From positions 121,245-185,244 of the forward strand of contig CAZWUI010000001.1 in NCBI GenBank assembly GCA_964637515.1: DNA of 64,000 nucleotides, given 5' to 3'. The stretch's first letter is position 1, and each line of letters begins with the position of its first letter. Below the pieces are notes generated by a model, which made no database searches, had not been told where the DNA came from, and saw only the letters and a program-made list of their open reading frames with translations. A program made the position numbers and the translations under genes. Shown piece by piece: positions 1 through 9,182 of this stretch. The DNA comes from RGIG4097 sp964637515. GTDB lineage: Bacteria; Bacillota; Clostridia; Christensenellales; CAG-917.

Positions 1-1632
1 TTATTTTGCTTTGTAACTGTCTTTCAGTCCGACGATTGAATTATATTCTTCGCCGTCCACGTTTCTCTTGATGAAGTAGCCTTCTCTCAAGAATTGGAAT
101 CTATCTCCCGCCTTGGCGTCTTTCAAGAAACTTTCCGCCTTGCCGTTGAGCACGGTGAGAGAGTTGGGATTGACTCTGTCCATATAGTCTTCGGGACCAT
201 CGATTATCAAATAATCGAACATATTGAGTTTGACGTCGATAGAGTCGTTTGCATTCACCCAATGTATCGTGCCTTTGACTTTGATATTCGCGCCTTCTTC
301 TCCCGACTTCGTGCCTTCGAGATAATCCACGTGCACCGCGACGACGTTTCCGTTATCGTCAAGGTCGCAACTCTTATACTTCACGACGTATGCGCCTTTG
401 AGTCGCACGATTCCGTCGGGTTTGAGCCTGAAGAATTTCGGGGGCGGATTGAGTTCGAAGTCGCTCTCTTCGATATAAAGTTCCTTTGAGAAAGTCGCGA
501 CGTGGTTGCCTGCGCCTTCTTGTTGGGGGTTGTTTTCGATGAAACAATCTTCCGTCTTTCCGTCGGGATAGTTGTCAACGATGAGTTTCAGGGGCTTCGT
601 GACGACCATTGCTCTCGTTGCGTTTTGGTTGAGATTTTCTCTCACGCAGTGTTCGAGAATGGCAATATCCACTTCGCTATCCGCTTTCGACACGCCTATA
701 CGAGAACAGAAATCTCTGACTGCTTCGGGGGGATAACCCCTTTCTCTGATACCGCTCAAGGTGGAAAGACGAGGATCGTTCCAACCCCACACGATACCCT
801 CGTCAACAAGGCGTTTGATGAAACGTTTGCTCATGACGGTGTGAGTCAGGTTGAGTCTTGCGAACTCTATCTGGCGGGGACGAGGCGCGGGGAATCCGCA
901 ATTCTCGGTGACCCAGTCGTAAAGAGGTCTGTGGTTTTCAAATTCAAGGGAGCAAAGGGAGTGCGTGATCCCTTCGACCGCATCTTCGATGGGGTGCGCG
1001 AAGTCGTACATAGGATAGATAACCCATTCGCTACCCGTGTGCGGATGCTCTGCGTGGCAAATACGATATATGACGGGATCGCGCATATTGATATTGGGGG
1101 AAGCCATATCGATCTTCGCACGCAAAACTCTTGCGCCGTCTTCAAATTCGCCCGCTTTCATACGCTCGAACAAATCGAGATTTTCTTCCACCGAACGATT
1201 GCGATAAGGGCTTTCCTTGCCCGCTTCGGTGAGAGTGCCTCTCGTTTGACGGATTTCTTCCGCGGTCAAGTCGCATACGTACGCCTTTCCGTCGCGGATG
1301 AGTTTCAACGCACATTCGTACATTTTGCCGAAATAGTCGGATGCGTTCAACACTCTGTCCCACTTGAAACCGAGCCATGCGATGTCTTCTTTGATAGACT
1401 CCATATACTCGACGTCTTCTTTTGCGGGATTTGTGTCGTCGAAGCGCAGATTGCATTCGCCGTTATATTTTTCTTTCATACCGAAGTTGATGCAAAGAGC
1501 CTTTGCGTGTCCGATATGGAGATAGCCGTTGGGTTCAGGAGGGAATCTGGTGATGATTTTGTTCATCTTCCCCGCCGCCAACTCTTCGTCGATGATGTCT
1601 TCGATAAAGTTTCTTGAAGTGATTTCTTCCAT
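1..1632 (-). CDS. glnS: Glutaminyl-tRNA synthetase
   Basis: Class I aminoacyl-tRNA synthetase charging tRNA-Gln directly with glutamine in the cytoplasm. The Rossmann signature PPEPNGYLHIGHAKA lies at about residues 31-45 (HIGH at 39-42), the KMSKS-like motif is VMSKR, and the C-terminal part matches the two beta-barrel anticodon-binding domains; about 543 residues is normal for the family. I chose the ATG at 1632 rather than the one at 1638: AAAGGA sits 8 nt upstream of 1632 but only 2 nt from 1638, and 1632 overlaps the stop of the upstream gene as TAATG, so translation is probably coupled. The TAA stop is at the window edge, so the gene is complete. Many Firmicutes lack glnS and use GatCAB instead. 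Confidence 0.95.
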   Translation of the reverse strand: MEEITSRNFIEDIIDEELAAGKMNKIITRFPPEPNGYLHIGHAKALCINFGMKEKYNGECNLRFDDTNPAKEDVEYMESIKEDIAWLGFKWDRVLNASDYFGKMYECALKLIRDGKAYVCDLTAEEIRQTRGTLTEAGKESPYRNRSVEENLDLFERMKAGEFEDGARVLRAKIDMASPNINMRDPVIYRICHAEHPHTGSEWVIYPMYDFAHPIEDAVEGITHSLCSLEFENHRPLYDWVTENCGFPAPRPRQIEFARLNLTHTVMSKRFIKRLVDEGIVWGWNDPRLSTLSGIRERGYPPEAVRDFCSRIGVSKADSEVDIAILEHCVRENLNQNATRAMVVTKPLKLIVDNYPDGKTEDCFIENNPQQEGAGNHVATFSKELYIEESDFELNPPPKFFRLKPDGIVRLKGAYVVKYKSCDLDDNGNVVAVHVDYLEGTKSGEEGANIKVKGTIHWVNANDSIDVKLNMFDYLIIDGPEDYMDRVNPNSLTVLNGKAESFLKDAKAGDRFQFLREGYFIKRNVDGEEYNSIVGLKDSYKAK

Positions 1633-2003
1633 TAGCATATTCCTTTACAACTGCCGTGCAGATTGATTTCGTTCGTCATAACGCTCATACCCTCTCCGTC
1701 CTCAACGAAACCATACGGCTTCAACTCGTCGTGCAGTCCTTTTATCGCAAGGCGGACGGGCGCGCCGATTTTGAGTTTGTAGAAAATTGCGTGGATGAAA
1801 AAGGTCTTATCCCCTATTTCCACTCCGTCCTTGAATTTGACAAGGTCGATAACCGCGCAATCGTCGAAGCGTAGTCTTATCAGTCCGACAACTCGTCCGT
1901 CGTCGAGAAACAAAAAATTGCATCCGACGGGGGGAATGTCTAAACCAAGGACTGCATATGCGTCCGTGAGCGTGTTATCTTGTGCGTACGCGAGCGTTAA
2001 CAT
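1632..2003 (-). CDS. Small GNAT-like acetyltransferase (putative)
   Basis: A 123-residue protein with no clear named homologue that I recognise. The middle (a strand with GRVVGLIRLR) and the end (LHDELKPYGFVEDGEGM) resemble the core beta-strand and final 'GF' element of GNAT N-acetyltransferases, but the acetyl-CoA P-loop is not obvious, so the assignment is an inference. It is first in a two-gene operon with glnS, coupled by a TAATG overlap. No Shine-Dalgarno sequence precedes the ATG; a TTGACA-17-TAAAAT promoter ends only 9 nt upstream, suggesting a leaderless message. Confidence 0.65.
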   Translation of the reverse strand: MLTLAYAQDNTLTDAYAVLGLDIPPVGCNFLFLDDGRVVGLIRLRFDDCAVIDLVKFKDGVEIGDKTFFIHAIFYKLKIGAPVRLAIKGLHDELKPYGFVEDGEGMSVMTNEINLHGSCKGIC

Positions 2004-2012
2004 AGTATTATG

Positions 2013-2041
2013 ATTTTAATGCTTTTATCTATCTTTGTCAA
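2013..2041 (-). promoter_or_regulatory. Promoter of the GNAT-like/glnS operon
   Basis: On the minus strand: TTGACA (2041-2036), a 17-nt spacer, TAAAAT (2018-2013). The -10 box ends 9 nt before the ATG at 2003, leaving almost no room for a 5' untranslated region. Confidence 0.7.
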
Positions 2042-2109
2042 CGGCAAAAATCATAATAGTGGAATTGGGTGCCGCAAAATCATAAAAAATCCATTGTGTA
2101 CAAATTGTT

Positions 2110-2138
2110 TTGCATTTATCCCGAAGTCGTGTTATAAT
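2110..2138 (+). promoter_or_regulatory. Promoter of the ecfA-ecfT-truA operon
   Basis: TTGCAT (2110-2115), 17-nt spacer, TATAAT (2133-2138). The start codon at 2148 follows after 9 nt with no Shine-Dalgarno sequence. Confidence 0.7.
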
Positions 2139-2147
2139 CACCGCGTT

Positions 2148-3890
2148 ATGTCGTATATAAGCCTCAAAGGGGTAAGTTATTCTTATCCGTTAGGGGAGGG
2201 CCACAGTCTAAAAGCCCTCAAAAACCTGTCTTTCTCCGTTGAAAAAGGCAGCTTTATCGCGTTGGTCGGAAAAAACGGCAGCGGTAAAAGCACTCTTGCC
2301 AAACTTCTCAACGGTTTATTTTTGCCCTCGTCGGGGGAAGTCGTCGTGGACGGTATGTCCACAGCGGACGAAAAATTCACCTTTGAAATAAGAAAAAAAG
2401 TGGGTATGGTCTTCCAAAACCCCGACAATCAGACGGTCGCAACTATGGTCGAAGACGACGTCGCTTTCGGTCCCGAAAATATCGGCGTGCCCCGCGATGA
2501 AATCATCGAAAGAGTGTCTTCCGCTCTTGACGCCGTGGGTATGTCGGAATACCGCAACCGCCCCGTCAGCAAACTTTCGGGCGGTCAAAAACAAAGAGTC
2601 GCAATAGCGGGCGTGCTTGCAATGCGTCCCGAAGTGGTCGTTTTCGACGAAAGCACCGCTATGCTCGACCCCGTCGGCCGCAAAGAGATTATGGCTATCG
2701 CAAAATCCCTGCACGACAAGGGTATCACCGTCATAAATATCACGCACAATATGGACGAAGCGTCCCTTGCGGATAGAATCATCGTGATGAGCAAAGGGCA
2801 AATCGTTTTGGACGGCACCCCCAAAGAAGTTTTCGGCAAAGGGAATTTGTCCGCATACGGACTTTCTCTCCCCGCGCCTACCGAAACTGCGTTGACTGCA
2901 AAAAATTTCGGCTATTCTTTCGACGACGTCGTTGTGTCAATCGACGAATTGACGGACGGAATCCTTGAAAACGTAGGTCAACAACAAGTGGATTTTGATT
3001 TGCATTTCTCCACCGCTAAACAGAGTGTAAAAGCGGTCGAAATCGAAAATCTCTCTTTCGTCTACTCCAAGAAAACCCCGTCCGAAAAAGTCGCTATCGA
3101 CAACGTCAATCTCACGATAAACGAAGGTGAGTTTGTCGCTCTCATCGGGAAAACGGGGAGCGGTAAGTCCACCTTTATCCAACACCTTAACGGTCTCATA
3201 AAATGTCAAAGCGGTGAAGTCAAAATCTACGGCAAGTCCGCAAAAGAAAAGAAAAATCTCAAGAATTTGCGCTACACCGTGGGTATGGTTTTCCAATATC
3301 CCGAATATCAACTCTTTGAAGATACCGTCGCAAAGGACGTCGCTTTCGGCCCGAAAAATATGAAACTCTCATCCGACGAAGTGAATGAAAGAGTCCGCAA
3401 AGCTATGGACCTTGTGGGTTTGCCCTACGACAAGTTTGCCGAGCGCAGTCCCTTTGAGTTGAGCGGCGGCGAAAAACGCAGAGCGGCAATCGCGGGCGTC
3501 ATCGCTATGGATCCGAAAATTCTCATTCTCGACGAGCCGTTTGCAGGACTCGACCCTGCGGGCATCAAGGACGTGACTTCTCTCATCGTCAACCTGCAAC
3601 GCACCGTATGCCCGACTATCATCATGGTGTCGCACAGCATGGATGCGGTGGCGGAAATCGCGGATAGAATCATCGCACTCCAAGACGGAAAACTCGTCGC
3701 GGACGGCACGCCCGGCGAAATCTTCAAAGATAGAAAACTCATCGAAGATATAGGACTCGACCTGCCCTTCCCCGCAACGACGAGAGATAATCTCGAATCG
3801 AAGGGAGTCGTGCTTCCTAACGGTATCATCAAACGCGACCACTTGTCCACTGCGCTCAAACTTTTGAAAGGGGGACGAGCGGATGTTTAG
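2148..3890 (+). CDS. ECF transporter ATPase, EcfA1-EcfA2 fused in one chain
   Basis: Two complete ABC ATPase domains in a single 580-residue polypeptide; these energise the shared ECF module for vitamin or cofactor uptake at the membrane. Domain 1: Walker A GKNGSGKST (residues 41-49), Q-loop FQNPDNQ, signature LSGGQKQR, Walker B VVVFDESTAMLDP. Domain 2: Walker A GKTGSGKST (334-342), FQYPEYQ, LSGGEKRR, ILILDEPFAGLDP. In most Firmicutes these are two genes (ecfA1, ecfA2). The frame is open further upstream, but homology begins at the ATG at 2148, which lies just after a promoter. The 3' end overlaps ecfT by 8 nt. No substrate-binding S component is next door, as expected for a group II core. 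Confidence 0.93.
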   Translation: MSYISLKGVSYSYPLGEGHSLKALKNLSFSVEKGSFIALVGKNGSGKSTLAKLLNGLFLPSSGEVVVDGMSTADEKFTFEIRKKVGMVFQNPDNQTVATMVEDDVAFGPENIGVPRDEIIERVSSALDAVGMSEYRNRPVSKLSGGQKQRVAIAGVLAMRPEVVVFDESTAMLDPVGRKEIMAIAKSLHDKGITVINITHNMDEASLADRIIVMSKGQIVLDGTPKEVFGKGNLSAYGLSLPAPTETALTAKNFGYSFDDVVVSIDELTDGILENVGQQQVDFDLHFSTAKQSVKAVEIENLSFVYSKKTPSEKVAIDNVNLTINEGEFVALIGKTGSGKSTFIQHLNGLIKCQSGEVKIYGKSAKEKKNLKNLRYTVGMVFQYPEYQLFEDTVAKDVAFGPKNMKLSSDEVNERVRKAMDLVGLPYDKFAERSPFELSGGEKRRAAIAGVIAMDPKILILDEPFAGLDPAGIKDVTSLIVNLQRTVCPTIIMVSHSMDAVAEIADRIIALQDGKLVADGTPGEIFKDRKLIEDIGLDLPFPATTRDNLESKGVVLPNGIIKRDHLSTALKLLKGGRADV

Positions 3891-4731
3891 AGATATATCT
3901 TTCGGACAATACTACCCTGCGGATTCCCCCGTACATCGCTTGGATGCAAGAGTGAAACTTCTTCTCACTCTGCTCTTTGTCGTAGCGATATTTTTCGTCA
4001 ATTCGTACTTCGGATTTTTGCTCACTGCGGTGGTGCTTGTGCTGATCGTATTGATTGCAAAACTCCCCATGATGTCCGTCTTGAAATCGGTGAGAGGAAT
4101 ACTCTTCATCGTGCTCTTCACTGCCGTGATAAATCTCTTTTTCGGCAGTCGCGACGGCAGTGAAATTCTGTGGTCTGCGTGGGTGCTAAAAATCACCAAA
4201 TCGGGCGTTCATACCACCATAAAGATGATTTTAAGGCTCGTTTTGTTGATTTCGGGCGCATCTTTGCTTTCTCTCACAACCACCCCGGTTGCGCTTGCGG
4301 ACGGACTCGAAGGCTTGCTTTCTCCCTTGAAAAAAATCAAGGTCCCCGTCCACGATATTGCGATGATTATGTCCATTGCACTCCGCTTCATCCCCACCCT
4401 TTTTGAAGAAACCAACAAGATAATTTCCGCTCAAAAAGCAAGGGGCGCAAGTTTCGATACGGGCGGGATTTTTGCTCGTGCAAAAGCACTCGTCCCCGTC
4501 CTTATTCCCCTATTCGTCAACTCGTTCAAACGTGCGGACGAACTTGCATTCGCAATGGACGCAAGGTGCTACAACGCCACACCCAACCGCACGAAAATGA
4601 AAGTATCGAAAGTGGGAGTCGGCGACTTTGTTGCAGGGCTTATCATCGTCTTGTATTTCGTCGTCGTTCTTCTCGACCGCTATTACTGGTGCGGTTATAT
4701 CGATACGCTAGTTTTAGGAGGACTGCTATGA
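3883..4731 (+). CDS. ecfT: ECF transporter transmembrane component EcfT
   Basis: Membrane scaffold coupling the EcfA ATPases to interchangeable S components. The 282-residue protein has about five hydrophobic segments, and two cytoplasmic coupling motifs: ARG at 186-188 (AQKARGA) and ARC at 227-229 (AMDARCY; the Ala-Arg-Gly triplet carries Cys in third place, a common variation). The start overlaps the end of the ATPase gene (ATGTTTAG) and the stop overlaps truA (ATGA), so the three genes are translationally coupled. Confidence 0.93.
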   Translation: MFRDISFGQYYPADSPVHRLDARVKLLLTLLFVVAIFFVNSYFGFLLTAVVLVLIVLIAKLPMMSVLKSVRGILFIVLFTAVINLFFGSRDGSEILWSAWVLKITKSGVHTTIKMILRLVLLISGASLLSLTTTPVALADGLEGLLSPLKKIKVPVHDIAMIMSIALRFIPTLFEETNKIISAQKARGASFDTGGIFARAKALVPVLIPLFVNSFKRADELAFAMDARCYNATPNRTKMKVSKVGVGDFVAGLIIVLYFVVVLLDRYYWCGYIDTLVLGGLL

Positions 4732-5495
4732 GATACTCCGCGATAATTTCCTACGACGGCAAAAACTACGTAGGTTGGCAAAGACAACTCAACGGTTTGA
4801 GTGTACAAGAAGTGCTTGAAAACGCTCTCTCAAAAATTTTCAATTCAAAAACCGCCTGCACTGCAAGCGGTCGCACGGATGCCGGGGTGCACGCTTTCGG
4901 ACAAGTCGTCCACTTCGATGCGGAAACGTCTATCCCGACCGATAAAATTCCGTATGCGGTCAACACCGCCCTGCCCGACGACGTGTCTATGCTCTACTGC
5001 GAAGAAACGACGGACGATTTCAACGCGCGCTTTTCGGCAAAGAGAAAAACCTACGTCTACAAAATCTACTCCTCCCCCCACCGTATACCCGTATTGAACG
5101 CAACGCACGCACATATCACGAGTCCGCTCGACGTCAACGAGATGAAAAAAACCGCCGCCGTCCTTGAAGGCGAGCACGATTTCAAGTGCTTCGAAGCAAG
5201 CGGGTCGGTCGTGAAATCCACCGTCCGCACTCTCTATTCAGTCGTCGTCGATGAAAAGGAAATTCCCTTCCCCGAAAAACTTGCGTTTCAACCCAAAGAA
5301 ATCACAATCACCGTTTGCGGAAACGGATTTTTGTATAATATGGTGCGCATAATTGCGGGCACTCTCGTCTACGTAGGCATGGGGAAACTCACCGTTGACG
5401 ACGTGAAAGACGCTCTAAATAACAAGGACCGCACGAAAATGGGAAAAACACTTCCGCCCGAAGGGCTTATGCTCCAACAAGTCTACTACGAATAA
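4728..5495 (+). CDS. truA: tRNA pseudouridine(38-40) synthase TruA
   Basis: Converts uridines 38-40 of the tRNA anticodon arm to pseudouridine. The catalytic motif GRTDAGVHA contains Asp51, and length (255 residues) is typical. The start was set at the ATG at 4728, which overlaps the ecfT stop as ATGA and is preceded by GGAGGA; the frame is open upstream but that part is out-of-frame ecfT sequence. ecfA-ecfT-truA is the classical Firmicutes order near ribosomal-protein genes, although no rplM/rpsI follows here. Confidence 0.95.
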   Translation: MRYSAIISYDGKNYVGWQRQLNGLSVQEVLENALSKIFNSKTACTASGRTDAGVHAFGQVVHFDAETSIPTDKIPYAVNTALPDDVSMLYCEETTDDFNARFSAKRKTYVYKIYSSPHRIPVLNATHAHITSPLDVNEMKKTAAVLEGEHDFKCFEASGSVVKSTVRTLYSVVVDEKEIPFPEKLAFQPKEITITVCGNGFLYNMVRIIAGTLVYVGMGKLTVDDVKDALNNKDRTKMGKTLPPEGLMLQQVYYE

Positions 5496-5531
5496 ACGTT
5501 GATAATTCTCCGACAAAATCCCGTTGAAAAC

Positions 5532-5556
5532 AAAAGCACGCAAATTGCGTGCTTTT
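5532..5556. terminator. Convergent terminator truA / GH3
   Basis: Stem AAAAGCACGC / GCGTGCTTTT around AAATT, flanked by A- and T-runs so it can act on both strands. From here to about 5664 I see no gene or other clear element. Confidence 0.8.
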
Positions 5557-5664
5557 CATTATCTATCTTTCAAATAGTTTTGCTTTTTGTTTTCATAACC
5601 GATCGTCTAATTCTTTCAAGTCGTATCACATTACGCTATCATAGCAGATTGTGTTTCGGTTTAA

Positions 5665-8082
5665 TCACTGAATTCTCTTTCTCGTGCTTTCGTTTGCAAG
5701 GATGAAATTCAAAACGTTGCATGCGCTTCTTTGCAGTTCCGCGCGAGTCAAAACTCCGTCTTTCAACCCTTTCAGTGCGGTGCCGTCGTATTTTCCCCTT
5801 ATCCTATCTCCGCCGGGCATGACCACGTCCACTTGTGCGCGCACGCGGTAACCGTGGTGTTTGAGATTATTCCAATCGGGCGACTTCTCCGCGACCGTCC
5901 ACCAGTCTGTCACGAGCATGCCTTTATATCCCCATTCTTTGCGTAGGATAGTCGTTGCAAGGTCGTAGTTGTAGTAGGAGAAAACGCCGTTGATTTTGTT
6001 GTACGACGTCATCATACAAAGGGGTTTCCCTTCTTTCACGCAGATTTCAAAACCGCGCAGGTATATTTCTCTCAACGCACGTTGGGACACTCTCGAATCG
6101 TTATGGTTGCGGTTTGTTTCCTGATTGTTGCAAGCGAAGTGTTTGGGGCAAGCGGACACACCCGCCGACTGCACGCCTTGCACGACTGCCGATGCGATTT
6201 TCCCCGCCACGACCGGATCCTCGGAGAAGTATTCAAAGTTGCGCCCGCAAAGGGGGTCCCTGTGGATATTCATTCCGGGAGCGAGCAATACGTCCGAGCC
6301 TTTTGTGATCATTTCCTTGCCGACTTCGGCATAGGTTTCCCTGATCAATTCTTCGTTCATTGACGATGCAATGGCAGTCCCGCAAGGGAGCAACGACGCA
6401 TAGTGCGCAAGTCTTATTCCCGACGGTCCGTCCGTCGTGATGACGGCGGGTATTCCGCGGTCTTGCAGACTTTGTTCGGTCCCGCCGAATGCACCTGCGT
6501 TGCCCTCTGTACCGAGCGGACTGTTCATTCTGAAATGCCCGCGAACAAGCACTTCGAGTTCTTCGTCGGTGAGTGTCGAAACAAACTCTTCAACCGACAA
6601 ATTCCCTGCTTTAACATCGTCAAACGTGCAGATTAAGTCCTTATTCTGCGGAGTTTCGTTTGGGAGTCGTTCCAAAATTCTATCCTTGACGGACACGCTT
6701 TCGGTCGCGACTTGATGATATTTTTTCGACACCGAGCCGTTCTTCGACACGTGGGGGTGAGCCACGTCGAACGACACTTTCGGAGCGCATGCTTCTTCGC
6801 ATTCGCTGACGACTTTGCCCTCTATTTCTATCTTCTTGATTTCTTCCGCAGAAATATAATCACCGCCCACGTAGAAGGTGTATTCTCCCCCTTCCAAGAC
6901 GAAACAATTCTTGTTGCCCGTCCGTCCGCTATCATCATACGACGCTATATCTTTTTCACGGAATTTGATTGTGACGGTTTCGCTTTCACCGCTCTTGATG
7001 ATACCCGTCTTTTTGAACGCAACGAGATTTCTGAACGGCTTGCCCAGTTTTCCCTGCGGCGGATTGACGTAGAGCATAACCACTTCTTTGCCGTCTTTGT
7101 CCCCAACGTTTTTGACGGTTGTCGTAAGGGTAAATTCGCCGTTTTCCTGGTCGAGTTCGGACGACTTTTCAAAGGTCGTGTAGGACAGTCCGTAACCAAA
7201 CGGGAAGACCACGGAGTCGTTCCCGAAAGTCGAAAAATAACGGTAACCTACGTATATATCTTCTACATAGTTGTTTGCCTTTCTTCTGCCGAAGTTGCTT
7301 GCTGACGGATAGTCGATATAGCGCATTGCGACGGTGTCCGTGAGCTTTCCCGACGGATTGACCTTTCCCGTCAACACGTCCGCGACTGCGTTTCCGCTTT
7401 CCATACCGCCCTGCCACGCATAGACGACTGCGGAGAGTCTGTCGCCGTATTCTTTCACCCACGACATATCCATCACGTTACCCGCATCGACAATCACGAC
7501 AACTTTTTTGAATCTTGCGGTGACGAGATTGAGCATAATTTTTTCGTCGTCGGTGATGAGATAACCGCCTTTGACGAGTTTTTGTTCTCTATCTTCGCCC
7601 GCCGCCCTGCCGATTACAACGATTGCGACGGTGGATTTTTCCGCCTGTTTTTCAACGAAAGAGTCGGTCAAAGGCATTTCATCGTAGCAGAGTGGCCAAT
7701 GTCCCCAAAATCCTTCGTCCGTCGGGTTTTTCTCACACCAATCCTCATAAACCGCGGCAAGTTTTTCGTTGAGAGTCACGTTTGCACCGCGGAGTCCATC
7801 CATAAGATTGACTTTATAAGGCGCTTTGACGTCACCGCCCGAGCCGTAACCCACGTAGAAATAGTCGTTTTGCACTCTGCCGAATACGGAAACCACGTCG
7901 TCTTTTTCAAGGGGTAAAACTCCGTCGTTTTTGAGAAGTACAATACCTTCCCCCGCGAGTGCGCGCGCCTTTTCCGCAAGGATAGGGGACGAGCCTTTCT
8001 CGCCGAGAATTTCACCGCCCGTCTTTTGTGCGAGCGCAACGAAAAAATTTACGATTTTGGAAAGGGTGATTTTCTTTTTCAT
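5665..8082 (-). CDS. Beta-glucosidase-type GH3 glycoside hydrolase, permuted domain order
   Basis: Glycoside hydrolase family 3, likely hydrolysing beta-linked oligosaccharides. The 805-residue protein has the order GH3 C-domain (about 35-310), fibronectin-III-like domain (about 345-425), then the TIM-barrel GH3 N-domain (about 535-800), the reverse of the usual order but known in some clostridial enzymes. The nucleophile is Asp726 in VTDWW; substrate-site elements GPSGIRL, GRNFEYFSEDP and PKHFACNNQE are present. There is no signal peptide, so it is probably cytoplasmic. The start is the ATG at 8082 (the frame extends 39 codons further, into the neighbour), 4 nt after the stop of the upstream flavin-reductase-like gene, so both form an operon. 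Exact substrate cannot be read from sequence. Confidence 0.92.
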   Translation of the reverse strand: MKKKITLSKIVNFFVALAQKTGGEILGEKGSSPILAEKARALAGEGIVLLKNDGVLPLEKDDVVSVFGRVQNDYFYVGYGSGGDVKAPYKVNLMDGLRGANVTLNEKLAAVYEDWCEKNPTDEGFWGHWPLCYDEMPLTDSFVEKQAEKSTVAIVVIGRAAGEDREQKLVKGGYLITDDEKIMLNLVTARFKKVVVIVDAGNVMDMSWVKEYGDRLSAVVYAWQGGMESGNAVADVLTGKVNPSGKLTDTVAMRYIDYPSASNFGRRKANNYVEDIYVGYRYFSTFGNDSVVFPFGYGLSYTTFEKSSELDQENGEFTLTTTVKNVGDKDGKEVVMLYVNPPQGKLGKPFRNLVAFKKTGIIKSGESETVTIKFREKDIASYDDSGRTGNKNCFVLEGGEYTFYVGGDYISAEEIKKIEIEGKVVSECEEACAPKVSFDVAHPHVSKNGSVSKKYHQVATESVSVKDRILERLPNETPQNKDLICTFDDVKAGNLSVEEFVSTLTDEELEVLVRGHFRMNSPLGTEGNAGAFGGTEQSLQDRGIPAVITTDGPSGIRLAHYASLLPCGTAIASSMNEELIRETYAEVGKEMITKGSDVLLAPGMNIHRDPLCGRNFEYFSEDPVVAGKIASAVVQGVQSAGVSACPKHFACNNQETNRNHNDSRVSQRALREIYLRGFEICVKEGKPLCMMTSYNKINGVFSYYNYDLATTILRKEWGYKGMLVTDWWTVAEKSPDWNNLKHHGYRVRAQVDVVMPGGDRIRGKYDGTALKGLKDGVLTRAELQRSACNVLNFILANESTRKRIQ

Positions 8083-8086
8083 AATC

Positions 8087-9019
8087 CTATCGTTTTTGTT
8101 TTTCTTGTTTTCTCTTGTCGTTGATGATTTGCATTTCCTTTGCGGTGATGAGAGTGCAGTTGTTTTCTTTTGCCCAATCCACGCAACCCTGCAAAACAAC
8201 TTTCAAGAACACTCTCGGCACTTTGACGAGAGTTTGACAAGCGTCGTCGCTGAATTTGACTTTGTCGTCAATGCGGTTTGCTGCGTATTTGACACTGTTT
8301 ATATCCGCTTCTTTGCCTGCGGGAATCTTCTCTGCGATAGGTCTGCGGAAGCGCGTATACCAGAAATTCGTACTGTCACGATAACCGTAGTCCACGGGGA
8401 CTTTCGGGAATCCACCAGCCGATACGCCGTTTATTATCGTGTTGTAGAATTTCTCTTTCATGAGAATCTTGTCCACTTTCAAAATGAAGTGGCAACCGAA
8501 TTTGGAAGTTATGCCGTTGAAGTTTCTATACGGCGGTTCGACTCCGTCGAGAATGCCTGCGCGCGCCTTGTCTTCGTAGGCGTTTTCAAGGGAGTCATCC
8601 CACGTGCATTCAAACACTTGATACGCATTGCCGATGACGAGCGGTCTATCCCCGTCCGCCGTATCTGCGATACCTTTTTCAAATTCAAACTTGCAATTTT
8701 TCATCTTCTCCGCGGGGGTTTCTCCGGGAAAACCTAAACGTACCGTTTCTTTGAAATCCGCGCGACTGTCTTCAAGGAAGTTGAGTGCGCATTTGCCCGT
8801 GCGAAGAATATTCTGTGCAGTGTTGGACGAGTTGCGACACTCCAAAATCATCGCATAATAGTCCTTGCCCGCAATGTAGTACGGGAAACAAAGAGAGTAT
8901 GCGCCGACCGTCGTCGAGCCGTCCTCGGCAAGAGTGGAAATAAGAATTGTGGGCATCGGGAAAAATGCCGAAGTCTGATAGAAATTGTCAACGATACGTA
9001 AATCTTTGAAACTGCTCAT
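8087..9019 (-). CDS. Flavin-reductase-like protein fused to a PCP_red-type helical domain
   Basis: Residues about 1-205 resemble the FMN-binding split barrel of the flavin reductase / DIM6 family (an early PMPTILIST strand, then a second conserved block around NSSNTAQNI). Residues about 255-305 (FSDDACQTLVKVPRVFLKVV, then WAKEN and LITAKEMQ) match the short domain found at the end of light-independent protochlorophyllide reductase subunit B and in some clostridial oxidoreductases. The substrate is unknown. AGGAGG lies 5 nt before the ATG. It is the first gene of an operon with the GH3 enzyme and diverges from nagA. Confidence 0.8.
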   Translation of the reverse strand: MSSFKDLRIVDNFYQTSAFFPMPTILISTLAEDGSTTVGAYSLCFPYYIAGKDYYAMILECRNSSNTAQNILRTGKCALNFLEDSRADFKETVRLGFPGETPAEKMKNCKFEFEKGIADTADGDRPLVIGNAYQVFECTWDDSLENAYEDKARAGILDGVEPPYRNFNGITSKFGCHFILKVDKILMKEKFYNTIINGVSAGGFPKVPVDYGYRDSTNFWYTRFRRPIAEKIPAGKEADINSVKYAANRIDDKVKFSDDACQTLVKVPRVFLKVVLQGCVDWAKENNCTLITAKEMQIINDKRKQEKQKR

Positions 9020-9036
9020 AATAACCTCCTAAAACT

Positions 9037-9065
9037 ATCTTATACTATTTTCTTAATCTTTTCAA
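9037..9065 (-). promoter_or_regulatory. Promoter of the flavin-reductase / GH3 operon
   Basis: Minus strand TTGAAA (9065-9060), 17-nt spacer, TAAGAT (9042-9037), followed by AGGAGG and the start at 9019. Confidence 0.55.
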
Positions 9066-9109
9066 GATTATTATTCGTGAAATTCAAAATAATCGCAAAA
9101 ACCGCACTG

Positions 9110-9138
9110 TTGACTTTATCGAGGCAAAAGCGTATACT
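9110..9138 (+). promoter_or_regulatory. nagA promoter
   Basis: TTGACT (9110-9115), 17-nt spacer, TATACT (9133-9138), about 45 nt before the nagA start. An AT-rich stretch separates it from the divergent promoter. Confidence 0.75.
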
Positions 9139-9182
9139 AAACTTATCATTCGGCGGTATATCGCCAAAATCGAGAGTAGCGT

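Noticed and set aside
8083..8199. N-terminal extension of the GH3 enzyme by 39 codons
   Set aside because: The extension overlaps the flavin-reductase-like gene out of frame and lacks homology; the ATG at 8082 fits the operon spacing.
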